A stretch of 64,000 bases of DNA from Alkalihalobacillus sp. AL-G (GTDB taxonomy: Bacteria; Bacillota; Bacilli; Bacillales; Fictibacillaceae): NCBI RefSeq assembly GCF_030643805.1, contig NZ_CP094656.1, positions 3,596,001-3,660,000 on the forward strand, in the 5' to 3' direction. The translations under genes were made by a program, and so were the position numbers. The notes under the pieces are model-generated. The model made no database searches. It saw only the letters and a list, made by a program, of their open reading frames with translations, and was not told where the DNA came from. This document shows positions 54,034 to 63,626 of the stretch, piece by piece (position 1 is the stretch's first letter; the number at the start of each line of letters is the position of its first letter).

Positions 54034-54063
54034 TTGGTGTCCTTTCGGTTCATCCCCTATAAT
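54034..54063 (+). promoter_or_regulatory. Sigma-A promoter of the YigZ-family gene
   Basis: TTGGTG (54034-54039) and TATAAT (54058-54063) with an 18-nt spacer, 33 nt before the start codon. Confidence 0.7.
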
Positions 54064-54096
54064 AGGTATAGGAGACGAATTAACCGGAGGAAAAAA

Positions 54097-54735
54097 ATGC
54101 TTTCATCCTATTATACCGTAAAAGGCTACGGACAACACGAACATTCGATACAAAGATCTCGATTTATTGCGTATATCAACCGGGCTGAATCCGAACAAGA
54201 GGCCCAGGAGTTCATCCAGCAGATCAAGAAAAAACACCATGACGCATCCCACAACTGCTCTGCCTACTTGATTGGTGAGAACGATGAGATCCAAAAAGCA
54301 AATGATGATGGGGAGCCGAGTGGTACAGCTGGCGTTCCAATTTTAGAAGTGTTAAAAAAGCGAAAATTGAAAAATTCAGTAGTAGTAATTACCCGATACT
54401 TTGGGGGAATAAAGCTCGGTGCAGGCGGCCTGATCCGTGCATACGGGACTTCTACCTCAGAAGGACTCAATGCGACAGGAATCGTGGAACGAGTATTAAT
54501 GCACAAAGCTAAATGTACGATTGATTATCACCTACTAGGAAAAGTGGAAAATGAACTCAGAAACCATGAAACATACCTTTTAGATGAAATTGAATATTTG
54601 GCAGACGTTACACTCACTATTTTTGTTCATTTAAATGAAGAAACTGAATTTTTTTCATGGATACAAAATCTAACAAGTAACAATGTAGACATAAAACTAG
54701 TAGATAAACAGTATTTAGATCGACCTGCTAAATAA
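54097..54735 (+). CDS. yvyE: YigZ / IMPACT (UPF0029) family protein
   Basis: A 212-residue protein with the N-terminal UPF0029 domain (about 15-125): HSIQRSRFIAYINRAESEQE, HHDASHNCSAYLIG, DDGEPSGTAGVPILEVLKKR and RYFGGIKLGAGGLIRAYG. A C-terminal DUF1949 ferredoxin-like domain occupies about 135-200. Homologs bind translation factors in eukaryotes (IMPACT); the bacterial role is unclear. ATG at 54097 with CCGGAGG 6 nt upstream was chosen; longer frames upstream lie in the promoter. Confidence 0.93.
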   Translation: MLSSYYTVKGYGQHEHSIQRSRFIAYINRAESEQEAQEFIQQIKKKHHDASHNCSAYLIGENDEIQKANDDGEPSGTAGVPILEVLKKRKLKNSVVVITRYFGGIKLGAGGLIRAYGTSTSEGLNATGIVERVLMHKAKCTIDYHLLGKVENELRNHETYLLDEIEYLADVTLTIFVHLNEETEFFSWIQNLTSNNVDIKLVDKQYLDRPAK

Positions 54736-54815
54736 TGCTATGGTAACAAACTCACTTTACATCACCTTAACATTTGTAATATCATTGTAAGGATAACCAT
54801 TACGAGGTGAAAATA

Positions 54816-56666
54816 GTGATTTTAAAAAATATAATTTCAAACAAGGTATCTATATATTTCTTACCTTTTGTACTGTTACTTTTCTTAAAAGTAGTATTGT
54901 TCCGTTTTCTACTATTAGATGATTTAAATCTGTTGACGACTTTATGGTTCGAGCTTCCGATCATTCTAATATTCTTATGTCTTTTTGAATGGCTGAATTC
55001 TAAAGCTAAACCATTTGCCTACTTCTTATTTAATATACTTTTATCATTAATGTTTTTTGCTAGTTTGGTATATTCGGCATATTTTGGAACTTTACCTACT
55101 TATTTTGATCTGCAACAACTCGGTCAAGTTTCGAGTGTTTCCGAGAGTATACTTCTGCTCATTAAACCTACTTACTTTTTGATATTTATAGACTTGCTCA
55201 TTCTAGTTTTGCTTTTCAATTTAACCAGGGCTCCACAATGGAAGTTAAGCCAAAGAGCAGTATCAATTATCATTATTTTTGCTGTAATCATTTCAATGGC
55301 TAATTTTCTTCTGGTGAAAACACAATTCATCAAAGACCCTGTTACACTTGCACATAATAAAGGGGTATTCAATTTTGAATTGGCACAGATATATGCCGAC
55401 TTTAGCGAGACTGCAGCCGCACAATTAGACTTTAACAATAAAGGCATTCAAGAAATAAAGGGCAATACATTAATCACCAATGTCCAGGATAGGGAAAAAT
55501 ACGGACTTGCCAAAAATCGAAACTTAATCCTAATTCAATTAGAATCTTTTCAGGATTTTGTCATTAATCTAAAAATTGATGGCACAGAAATCACTCCTAA
55601 TTTAAATCGACTTGTAAACGAAGGGATTTATTTCTCAAATGTGTACCAACAAATAGGTGCGGGGAATACATCTGATGCTGAATTTATTGTAAATACATCT
55701 TTGTATCCTATAGGAAATAAACCGACATCCAAAATTTATCCCAATAAACGGTACCCAAGTATGCCTCGATTACTTTCAAAGCAAGGATATGTTTCAGCAA
55801 CGTTCCACGCAGATGAAGTTGAATACTGGAATCGAGATCGACTTTATCCTGCGCTGGGCTTTCAGGAGTACTATGATATTAAATATTACGGAGATAAAGA
55901 TACAGTTGGATTCGGACCTTCGGATGAGTATTTTTATAAAAAAACAGTGCCTATTCTTGAAGACTATCAAGATAAAAAGCAAAGATTTTATGCACACGTT
56001 TTATCATTAACTAGCCATACACCATTTGAGCTTCCAAAAGAAAAACAACTTATCACACTGCCGAAAAAGTTTGATGATACTCTTACAGGGAACTATATTA
56101 TATCTGCCCATTACGCAGATCATGCACTTGGATTGTTTATTGAAGATCTCAAAGATAAAGGAATATGGGAAGATTCTATAATTGGTATTTACGGAGATCA
56201 TTCAGGAGTTCATGGCCAACTACTTAAAAATGAAGATGTAAAGCTTATGAAACAGGTTTTAGGTCATGGGTATTCCATTGTTGATCGGTTCAACATCCCT
56301 TTCATTGTAAATATTCCTGGAGAAAACACCGGATTTGAAGTTGATAAATTGGGCGGTCAGTTAGACATAATGCCTACTTTATTGAACCTTATGGGAGTAG
56401 ACATGGGGGAACAAATTCATTTTGGGCAAGATTTACTGAACTATGATAAAAATCTTTTAGGTATGAGATATTATCTTCCAGCTGGATCTTTTTTCAGAGA
56501 TAATATCCTACTTGTCCCTCAGACGAGTACGCGCCCTAAACGAATTTATGACTTAGAAACAAAACAGTTATTTGAAACCAATAAATATAACGAATACTAC
56601 GATAAAATGCTAAAGCTACTGCACTGGTCAGATTCTTACATTCAGAACTTACCAACAGGATTATAA
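54816..56666 (+). CDS. LTA synthase-family sulfatase-domain membrane protein
   Basis: The 616-residue product has five N-terminal membrane segments (about 8-180). An extracellular alkaline-phosphatase/sulfatase domain follows (about 220-600) with NLILIQLESFQDF and the catalytic GAGNTSDAEF. That motif corresponds to the LtaS nucleophile Thr region. Further metal ligands lie in FHADEVEYWNRDRLYPALGF and IIGIYGDHSGVH. LtaS-type enzymes polymerise or prime glycerol-phosphate chains of lipoteichoic acid. GTG at 54816 with GAGGTG 6 nt upstream was chosen. It may be an LtaS paralog (YvgJ or YqgS type) rather than the main synthase. Confidence 0.88.
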   Translation: MILKNIISNKVSIYFLPFVLLLFLKVVLFRFLLLDDLNLLTTLWFELPIILIFLCLFEWLNSKAKPFAYFLFNILLSLMFFASLVYSAYFGTLPTYFDLQQLGQVSSVSESILLLIKPTYFLIFIDLLILVLLFNLTRAPQWKLSQRAVSIIIIFAVIISMANFLLVKTQFIKDPVTLAHNKGVFNFELAQIYADFSETAAAQLDFNNKGIQEIKGNTLITNVQDREKYGLAKNRNLILIQLESFQDFVINLKIDGTEITPNLNRLVNEGIYFSNVYQQIGAGNTSDAEFIVNTSLYPIGNKPTSKIYPNKRYPSMPRLLSKQGYVSATFHADEVEYWNRDRLYPALGFQEYYDIKYYGDKDTVGFGPSDEYFYKKTVPILEDYQDKKQRFYAHVLSLTSHTPFELPKEKQLITLPKKFDDTLTGNYIISAHYADHALGLFIEDLKDKGIWEDSIIGIYGDHSGVHGQLLKNEDVKLMKQVLGHGYSIVDRFNIPFIVNIPGENTGFEVDKLGGQLDIMPTLLNLMGVDMGEQIHFGQDLLNYDKNLLGMRYYLPAGSFFRDNILLVPQTSTRPKRIYDLETKQLFETNKYNEYYDKMLKLLHWSDSYIQNLPTGL

Positions 56667-56704
56667 AAAAATGGGCTTACTCCTTAGGAGTAGCCCATTT
56701 TTTA
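56665..56704. terminator. Bidirectional terminator
   Basis: AAATGGGCTTACTCC and GGAGTAGCCCATTT pair with T tracts on both strands, ending the convergent LtaS-like and LytB-like genes. Confidence 0.9.
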
Positions 56705-58936
56705 CTATTGCAATGTTGTACCTTCATAATAGAAGCTCAGTATTTGTTTATAACTATGACCAGCTTCCGCTCTTTCGTAAGCTCCATATTGGCTCATTCC
56801 TACACCATGACCATAACCGAGACCCGATATAGTTACACGCGACTCGCTATTCGCAACATTTGTGATATGGTAGCTTTTAAATAACGTTCCGCCTAAAATA
56901 TTTCTTAAAGTACCAATTCCCACATCTTCTTTAGTCAATGTATATAAGTTGATACTTGCCGTTAACGTTTGTTTGATTTCATCTCTCGTATTCTCAGAAA
57001 TGGCAACAGGTCCTCCAAGATAGTGGATAAATGGTTGGTTGCTTAATCCGTCTAACCATCCCCTCACAACATTAGGAAATCTATCCTGCCTTGTTAAAAT
57101 AACCGGTGCATTTAACTTTGCTGCAAGCGCAGCTCCTGGCAATGCGTCTACAAACAGATATCCACTGGCAAAAATCACATTACTCATATCGTATTTAAAT
57201 TCTTTTGCTATTGCTACGCTTGTAGCGAAGCGATCCTCACCTTGGACTCTGTTAATGTTTGAAATTCCTAGGCCTCGAACGTGGTCCTCTACTGCCTTTG
57301 AAACAGCAACTGTTCCACCAATGATGTGTACCTTAGAGATATTATGTTTCTTTAGGTAATTGGAAACAACAGCAGGAACTCGATCTGATCTAGTCAGCAG
57401 AATAGGAATTTGATTTTTTGCAGCATATGAGGCAATCGAAAGTGCATCTGGTGAATTTTCGTTTCCGCTTGTGATAATCACCTCACTGCTGTTTTGAATC
57501 TGTTCAGCAACTTTAACTGCTGTATGGTATCTAGTCTCTCCCATAATTCGTACTGGCGTATATCCACTATTTCGAATGCTATTTTCTACACTTTCCGATA
57601 TAGCCTGTTCTCCACCAAGCAAAAATACACGTTTCGAAGTAGGGTTAATCTTTTTAATTTCAGTTAATACCTCTGGTGGAATACGATCAGACCTTGTTAA
57701 TAATAATGGTGAGTTGTACTTTTTTGCTAACACTGTACCAGTCAATGCATCAAGAGTAATATCCCCTCGTCCAAGTACGACGGAATCGGCGCCAGCCGCC
57801 CATCCGTATTCAGCAACCTCAACGCTAGTCCCATATCGATCTTCCCCTGCTAACTCATTGGAATAATCATCAGGTAATTCACTTGTATCTTCCATACGGT
57901 ATGATCCATCTGCGTTTTTCACAAAAAAGTCAACTGTAAGACTACCGTTTGTACTTTTTCCACTTGAATTTTTACCCGATATAGTTAGCTTCGGGACTCC
58001 GACAATTTTAATTTCTGTATTCGGATAAAAATCCTTATTAATATAAGCCTTTATATTATTTAATTCAGCTAAATCAGAGTTTTTCTCACTTACACTGTTC
58101 CACCACTCTGATGGATTCTTCAAATCTAGACCTGAAGTATCTATTTGTTGTTTATCAATAGTTAAGCTCCATGGCCTTTGCGGGTCAAAAGGGTCAGGCT
58201 TCCCAACTAAGTATGGATGAGAATTCCCCCAATAATTTGCTGCAGATTCTGTATGCCCTCCGTTACTTGAAGAATATACTGCAGAAATTAGGTTCCCATT
58301 ATACTTCAATACATCGCCCACTGTTTCGTTGACTGCGGCTGTTGATGTATCATAAGAGCTGGAATCCCAGATATAACCTCCATAAACTTGGTACCTGATG
58401 GTATCATCTATTACCGAACCAACGTAATTCATTGCATACGTTCTTGCCGCAACTGCCTGGGCCTTTAACGCTTCCTTATGCCAGGTTGCAGGCATTTCAT
58501 AAGGGACAACCCCCTTTAAATAATCTTCCAATGGTAACGTATTGATTGGACGTATATATGACTCTTCAATAGTAAATTCAATTTCTCCTAAATAATCCCT
58601 TCCGTTTATACTAATATAATTACTGGCACCATATGATTTAGGAATTACTGTAAAAGATCCACTAAATTCTTTTATCCTCGAATTCCCTGTATATAAAACG
58701 AGCTCTCCATTCTCGAGTTTAACAGAGTAGTCCTTCGAGGAAACCAGCGTTAAATCATTCTGCCCCTCGACAAGATATTCACCTACTACGTCAACCCCAA
58801 CTGTCTTTTTATTTCCCAAATAGTTTCTAAGCTTTACAGATACATCATTACCCTGTGCATTAGCTTCTAAACTATTAAATGGAAACAATGTAAATGCCAA
58901 AAGAAGACACAAAAAAACCTTTATTCCATTCTTCAA
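56705..58936 (-). CDS. LytB-like protein: SpoIID domain split by three CWB2 repeats
   Basis: A secreted wall protein of 743 residues with a signal peptide (1-28, ANA). The first part of a SpoIID/LytB domain spans about 130-345 (catalytic-type Glu147 in [37 protein letters not shown]). Three CWB2 cell-wall-binding repeats (about 362-458, 465-557, 565-657) each carry an ILL-type motif ([36 protein letters not shown]). The end of the SpoIID domain returns at 662-743 ([20 protein letters not shown]). LytB enhances the amidase LytC in B. subtilis, where the binding repeats are separate from the SpoIID part. Here they are inserted inside it. Confidence 0.9.
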   Translation of the reverse strand: MKNGIKVFLCLLLAFTLFPFNSLEANAQGNDVSVKLRNYLGNKKTVGVDVVGEYLVEGQNDLTLVSSKDYSVKLENGELVLYTGNSRIKEFSGSFTVIPKSYGASNYISINGRDYLGEIEFTIEESYIRPINTLPLEDYLKGVVPYEMPATWHKEALKAQAVAARTYAMNYVGSVIDDTIRYQVYGGYIWDSSSYDTSTAAVNETVGDVLKYNGNLISAVYSSSNGGHTESAANYWGNSHPYLVGKPDPFDPQRPWSLTIDKQQIDTSGLDLKNPSEWWNSVSEKNSDLAELNNIKAYINKDFYPNTEIKIVGVPKLTISGKNSSGKSTNGSLTVDFFVKNADGSYRMEDTSELPDDYSNELAGEDRYGTSVEVAEYGWAAGADSVVLGRGDITLDALTGTVLAKKYNSPLLLTRSDRIPPEVLTEIKKINPTSKRVFLLGGEQAISESVENSIRNSGYTPVRIMGETRYHTAVKVAEQIQNSSEVIITSGNENSPDALSIASYAAKNQIPILLTRSDRVPAVVSNYLKKHNISKVHIIGGTVAVSKAVEDHVRGLGISNINRVQGEDRFATSVAIAKEFKYDMSNVIFASGYLFVDALPGAALAAKLNAPVILTRQDRFPNVVRGWLDGLSNQPFIHYLGGPVAISENTRDEIKQTLTASINLYTLTKEDVGIGTLRNILGGTLFKSYHITNVANSESRVTISGLGYGHGVGMSQYGAYERAEAGHSYKQILSFYYEGTTLQ

Positions 58937-59214
58937 TTTTCAACCCCCTATTAAAATACTAGACACCTGGACGGAGCTAGGATAAAATGTTCCTTATTGT
59001 ATTTTAACGAAAATAAGGAAATATTTATAGACGAAATTTGTCCTATTTTACTTTTTATGTTTATTTTATGTAGATTTTTGATGAAATTTTGAACATTTTG
59101 CTGGTAACGACACACTTTTAAGATATTATTCGAAAAAAGTATTTTATGCCACATATCATATTTACATCTTTAATTTCGTTCGTTAAGATAGATTAAGAGC
59201 AAAGGAGAATTTAT

Positions 59215-60216
59215 ATGGATCGTATTGAGAATCGACGTCAGCTAAAGAAGCGCAGGCGCCGAAGAGTGCTCCTAATACTTCTACCAATTCTAGCTATATT
59301 ACTAACAGCAGGATGCTACGGCACCTATTTAACTTATAAACTTGCTAATGCAACATCGAATTCTCACCAAGCGTTAGACAGAGGTGTAAAATCCGTAAAA
59401 AGGATCGAACCTGTTGATCCTAAAAAAGATAATATTTCAATACTATTCGTAGGCGTTGATGACCGGAATCCTGACGAACGCGGGCGATCCGACGTTTTGA
59501 TACTTGCCACTTTTAATAAAGAAGACAAGTCGATTAAAATGGTCAGTTTACCAAGAGATTCAAGAGTGGAAATACCAGATCATGGCAGGGATAAAATAAA
59601 TCATGCTCATGCATTCGGTGGCATGGATCTAACAGTAAAAACTGTTGAAAACTTATTCGATATCCCAGTCGACTATTATGCGAAATTCAATTTTAATGCA
59701 TTCATAGAAGTTATCAACGCACTGGACGGTGTTAGAGTCAATGTACCTTTTACGTTTAGTGTTCAGAACAGTCAAGATGAGCATAACGCCATCACGTTAG
59801 AAAAGGGCTATCAAACACTTAGCGGTGAAGAAGCGCTAGGGTTCGTTCGGATGCGAAAACAGGACCCTCGAGGAGATATTGGTCGAGGTGAACGACAGCA
59901 ACAAGTAATTAAAGCGATTATTAAAAAAGGAGCTTCTCTTTCATCGATTACAAAGTATGATGATGTGATTGAAAGCATTGGGGATAACCTTACGACAAAC
60001 CTGACTTTTGGTAACCTCGTTGCTTTACAAAAGTATTCAGGTTCATTGAGATCGGTCGAAACTGTTAAGCTTGAAGGATATGACGATTGGACAGACTACG
60101 GATATTATTACGGATTAAATGAAGAATCTATCAATGCGGTTTCTTTGGAATTAAAGGAGCATTTAGAACTTTTAAATGATGTTAAGAATGAGGACGGCTA
60201 TAAAAGCGAATTTTGA
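59215..60216 (+). CDS. LytR-CpsA-Psr (LCP) family wall polymer ligase
   Basis: LCP enzymes attach teichoic acids or other undecaprenyl-linked glycopolymers to peptidoglycan. The 333-residue protein has a very basic cytosolic N-terminus (KKRRRRRVL), one membrane anchor (about 18-42) and an extracellular LCP domain (about 70-235). Conserved motifs: ILFVGVDDRNPDERGRSDVL, MVSLPRDSRVEIPDHGRDKI with catalytic Arg, NHAHAFGG and VRMRKQDPRGDIGRGERQQQ. It resembles TagU (LytR). AAAGGAG precedes the ATG. Confidence 0.93.
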   Translation: MDRIENRRQLKKRRRRRVLLILLPILAILLTAGCYGTYLTYKLANATSNSHQALDRGVKSVKRIEPVDPKKDNISILFVGVDDRNPDERGRSDVLILATFNKEDKSIKMVSLPRDSRVEIPDHGRDKINHAHAFGGMDLTVKTVENLFDIPVDYYAKFNFNAFIEVINALDGVRVNVPFTFSVQNSQDEHNAITLEKGYQTLSGEEALGFVRMRKQDPRGDIGRGERQQQVIKAIIKKGASLSSITKYDDVIESIGDNLTTNLTFGNLVALQKYSGSLRSVETVKLEGYDDWTDYGYYYGLNEESINAVSLELKEHLELLNDVKNEDGYKSEF

Positions 60217-60226
60217 TTCATAGACG

Positions 60227-60253
60227 GGACTGACAAATTCAGCGTCAGTCCCT
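60227..60253 (+). terminator. LCP gene terminator
   Basis: GGGACTGAC and GTCAGTCCC pair with a 8-nt loop; the T tract is weak (TTCAATTC). Confidence 0.6.
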
Positions 60254-60325
60254 TCAATTCGTATCTATTTGTAAATAAGTTCAATATCAGGGGTAAATTA
60301 GTATCTATATTAGGGGGATGAAGTT

Positions 60326-62479
60326 TTGCGTAAGTTATTTTTTGTACCACTTGTTTCAGTTCTTGTTTTGTGTCAGTGCTTCTTTTACAATTTTGATTCT
60401 GTAGCCCACGCCAATGACGCTGATAGGTATCAAAGAATTTATGGTGATAATCGAATTGGTACAGCAATTGAAATATCGAAGTTCGGTTGGCCTAAGGGGC
60501 TCTCCCATCCAGAAGGGTCTGTAATTCTCGCAAGAGCTGATAATCCTGCTGACGCATTATCAGCTGCTAGTTTGGCAGGTGTAAAAGAAGCGCCAATTCT
60601 CCTCACGTACCCGACTAAAATTTCACCTGAAGTTCTTGAGGAACTAAAAAGATTAGAAACCCAGAAGGTCTATATTTTAGGAGGATACAATGCAGTAAGT
60701 AGGGAAATTGAGACAAAACTTGACCAGACAGGATACATAACAGAACGTATCGCTGGAGATGACCGCTATGAGACTGCTGCAAATATCAATAAGGTTTCCG
60801 AAGCTTATCAAAGTGAAAAAATATTACTTGTGAATGGAAGAACGATTGCTGATGCTTTATCAGCTTCCAGCTATTCTGCAATAAACAATCTACCGATCTA
60901 TTTAACTAGATCTGATCGAATACCAAAGCAATTGCCTAGTACGACTAAAGAGGTTATCTTATATGGCGGTACAAAGGTAATAAATGAACAAATCGAAAAA
61001 GATTTAAAGAATAAAGGCTACACCGTCACAAGAATCAGTGGTAAGACTAGGTATGAGACAAATATTGAGTCCATAAAATATGCTGAAGTTGAGTTTGATA
61101 AATTAATTGTAGTACGAGGAAACTCAGTTAGTACTAAATATGAGGACTATCCCGATGCTGTCGCAGCCAGTGGATTGAGTAAAAAGTTGAGTGCTCCAAT
61201 CGTGTTATCACACTCAGAAAGAATCATCGACTCTACTGAATCATATTTAAATTCATTTGATGAAAACATGGAATACTTCGTTCTGGGAGGTCCAGTTGCA
61301 GTGAGTGATTCTGTGCTGATGGATTTTATACCTCAACCAATAAAAGATCAATATGCAGTTTATCAATCAAACAGCCGATTATATTCGGCCGAAACGCTAA
61401 ATGAAGCAATTGAATTTACGACTACTAAAGAAAACTCATATATATTGCCATTAAATGATCAAGAACAACCTGTTGAGCATCGATATACGACCAGACAAGA
61501 AGCTAACATCAGAGCAGGGGTAATCATCTATAATGGATATGAAAATGAATTAAAAGCATCACGATTTTACCACACTGAGGGTGTAAGTGGAGTTTATTCG
61601 GAAGGGTTTTTCGATCCATATGTTGCCTATCATAATAATGGTCAATTCGTCGGGCAGATGTTCGATACGTTTATAGTTATTGGACGGCATTACTCTACGA
61701 ATGGACAGTTCGAACAGACGACAGCGAACGATTCAAATTATAAGGACTGGTTATGGTATATTGATCGCACATTTAAAGAAAATGGTGCACTCGATCGAAT
61801 CAACGAAAGTGTTCAACGTACTGGTATCAACGAAAAAGCGAAAGTCTATCTCATGATCCCTTATCCTAAGAACGAGGGAGAAATACTTTATTTAAATGGC
61901 GAACCTCGAAATGCAAACTTATATTTCCGAGACCTCTTAGTTAAATGGTATGTAGATAGAGTAATAGAACAGTTTAATCAATCATCATTTGAAAATATTC
62001 AATTTGAAGGATTTTATTGGTTAAATGAAACAGTCATTAGTCCAGAAGATGAAGACCTAGTTACGTCTGCTGCAAGCTACGTAAAAGGAAAAGGCAAGCA
62101 AATCATATGGTCACCGCATGCTCTCGCTACGAACATCCCTAACTGGGATAAGTACGGATTTACAGCAGCCTACTTGCAGAGCAACGCGATGAATGAAGAC
62201 GACGTAAATGAAACGACAAGAAAGATACACAAAGGATACGCTAGAGGAATCGAGTATAACATGGGGATCAATATCGAGATGGAAGACACGGGTTACACCC
62301 TTATTGATCGTACTGCACGAAACTTCAGAAAATACCTCTCTATGGGTGAAACATATGGTGTAAAGGGAAACAGTATTATTATGTATCAGGGAACTGTCCA
62401 GGTCAACAGAATTGGGACATATGAAGATCCAAGGTATAGCACCCTATATGACGATTTGTATCAATTTATAAAAGAATAA
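60326..62479 (+). CDS. Secreted CWB2 protein with DUF4855 domain
   Basis: A 717-residue wall protein. It has a signal peptide (1-30, ending AHA) and three CWB2 repeats (about 36-335), with [24 protein letters not shown] and APIVLSHSERII. A C-terminal DUF4855 domain (about 365-715) includes GVSGVYSEGFFDPYVAYHNN, FEGFYWLNETVISPEDEDLV and GKQIIWSPHALATNIPNWDK. It resembles glycoside-hydrolase-like barrels, so a role in wall polysaccharide processing is plausible but unproven. TTG start with AGGGGG 8 nt upstream. The repeats likely anchor it to the same polymer as the LytB-like neighbour. Confidence 0.88.
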   Translation: MRKLFFVPLVSVLVLCQCFFYNFDSVAHANDADRYQRIYGDNRIGTAIEISKFGWPKGLSHPEGSVILARADNPADALSAASLAGVKEAPILLTYPTKISPEVLEELKRLETQKVYILGGYNAVSREIETKLDQTGYITERIAGDDRYETAANINKVSEAYQSEKILLVNGRTIADALSASSYSAINNLPIYLTRSDRIPKQLPSTTKEVILYGGTKVINEQIEKDLKNKGYTVTRISGKTRYETNIESIKYAEVEFDKLIVVRGNSVSTKYEDYPDAVAASGLSKKLSAPIVLSHSERIIDSTESYLNSFDENMEYFVLGGPVAVSDSVLMDFIPQPIKDQYAVYQSNSRLYSAETLNEAIEFTTTKENSYILPLNDQEQPVEHRYTTRQEANIRAGVIIYNGYENELKASRFYHTEGVSGVYSEGFFDPYVAYHNNGQFVGQMFDTFIVIGRHYSTNGQFEQTTANDSNYKDWLWYIDRTFKENGALDRINESVQRTGINEKAKVYLMIPYPKNEGEILYLNGEPRNANLYFRDLLVKWYVDRVIEQFNQSSFENIQFEGFYWLNETVISPEDEDLVTSAASYVKGKGKQIIWSPHALATNIPNWDKYGFTAAYLQSNAMNEDDVNETTRKIHKGYARGIEYNMGINIEMEDTGYTLIDRTARNFRKYLSMGETYGVKGNSIIMYQGTVQVNRIGTYEDPRYSTLYDDLYQFIKE

Positions 62480-62485
62480 CTTTGA

Positions 62486-62513
62486 AAAGGGCTGACGCTT
62501 AGCGTCAGCCCTT
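62486..62513. terminator. Bidirectional terminator
   Basis: AAAGGGCTGACGC and GCGTCAGCCCTTT form a near-perfect stem between convergent genes. Confidence 0.85.
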
Positions 62514-62516
62514 TAG

Positions 62517-63626
62517 TTAATTTATTAGCTTTTCATATGTGTTATATGTTGCTTCAAATAGCTGATTGAGGGAATAATTCTCACGTGCAGTATGATATAA
62601 GTTTTCTCCGATTCCCTTCAGTCGATTTTGTTCTTTTAACTCGATCGCTTCGGTCAGTGCAACATTTAAAGCATTTTCATCGTTAACCGGGATGATCCAG
62701 CCTAGCTCCTTACTGGAGATCAAATCTTGAACTCCCCCGACATCTGTAGATATGACAGGTACTCGAGCCCTCGCTGCTTCAAGTATTACTAATGGGAAGC
62801 TCTCGCTAAAGGATGCTAATAGTTTAACATCGGACAGCTCTAGGATAGCATGTACATCCTTTCTAAAGCCTAATACGTGAACATATTCACCTAAATCCAG
62901 ATTATAGAGCTGTGCTTCGATATCAGCTCGCTGTGGACCTTCTCCGACTAGCAATAAATGTACATTACGATGTCCTTCATCTAATAAGCCCTTCATACTA
63001 TTTAGTACTACTTCATGGCCTTTTATCGGATGTAGCCTTGCAATCATTGAGATTACGAAATCTTCATCTTTTAATTGAAGCTCTTTTCGATCGACTTTAT
63101 TCGTAGTGGGTTCCTCAAAGCTTATCCCATTATATATGGTTGTTATTTTTTCCTTATCGATCCCAAGCTCTGTAAGCATAACCTTGAACCGATCTGAAAC
63201 TGCAAAATAATGATCGATATTATCCAGTACTTTCAGATTGATTGCAGTGAAAACCTTACCCTTTATACCACCTTTTATAAAATCCTGCTTCGGATCACTG
63301 TGAACGGTCGTAACCCATTGAATATCAGGACAAAGCTTTTTAAGGATTAAACCAAAAGTATTGGCTCTAGGACCATGAGTGTGCAATATTGAAAAGTTAT
63401 TTTTCTTAATATAGTTCTTCATTCTAAAAATGATACTTACATCATATCTGTTCTTTTGCTCGAAAAGTTGAGTCGGAAGACCCAATGCCTTTGCTTCTCT
63501 GTAAAATTCACCTTTTTGGAAAATGCCTAATACAACTTCCTCATTGTTAAATTGCTGTAAAAGAGAAAGAAGGTGGTTCTTTGAACCACCTGTTTCCCCC
63601 CCACTAATTAAGTGTAAGACCTTCAT
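62517..63626 (-). CDS. GT4-family glycosyltransferase
   Basis: A 369-residue GT-B enzyme. The N-terminal fold begins MKVLHLISGGETGGSKNHLL, with ILHTHGPRANTFGLILKK. The C-terminal donor-binding domain (about 190-340) has MIARLHPIKGHEVVLNSMKG, LLVGEGPQRADIEAQL and the EX7E-type SFSESFPLVILEAARARVPV. ATG at 63624-63626 has GAGGAG upstream and was chosen over one nine codons earlier. It overlaps the 3' end of the upstream O-antigen-ligase-like gene, so both belong to a surface polysaccharide operon extending past the window. Confidence 0.92.
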   Translation of the reverse strand: MKVLHLISGGETGGSKNHLLSLLQQFNNEEVVLGIFQKGEFYREAKALGLPTQLFEQKNRYDVSIIFRMKNYIKKNNFSILHTHGPRANTFGLILKKLCPDIQWVTTVHSDPKQDFIKGGIKGKVFTAINLKVLDNIDHYFAVSDRFKVMLTELGIDKEKITTIYNGISFEEPTTNKVDRKELQLKDEDFVISMIARLHPIKGHEVVLNSMKGLLDEGHRNVHLLLVGEGPQRADIEAQLYNLDLGEYVHVLGFRKDVHAILELSDVKLLASFSESFPLVILEAARARVPVISTDVGGVQDLISSKELGWIIPVNDENALNVALTEAIELKEQNRLKGIGENLYHTARENYSLNQLFEATYNTYEKLIN

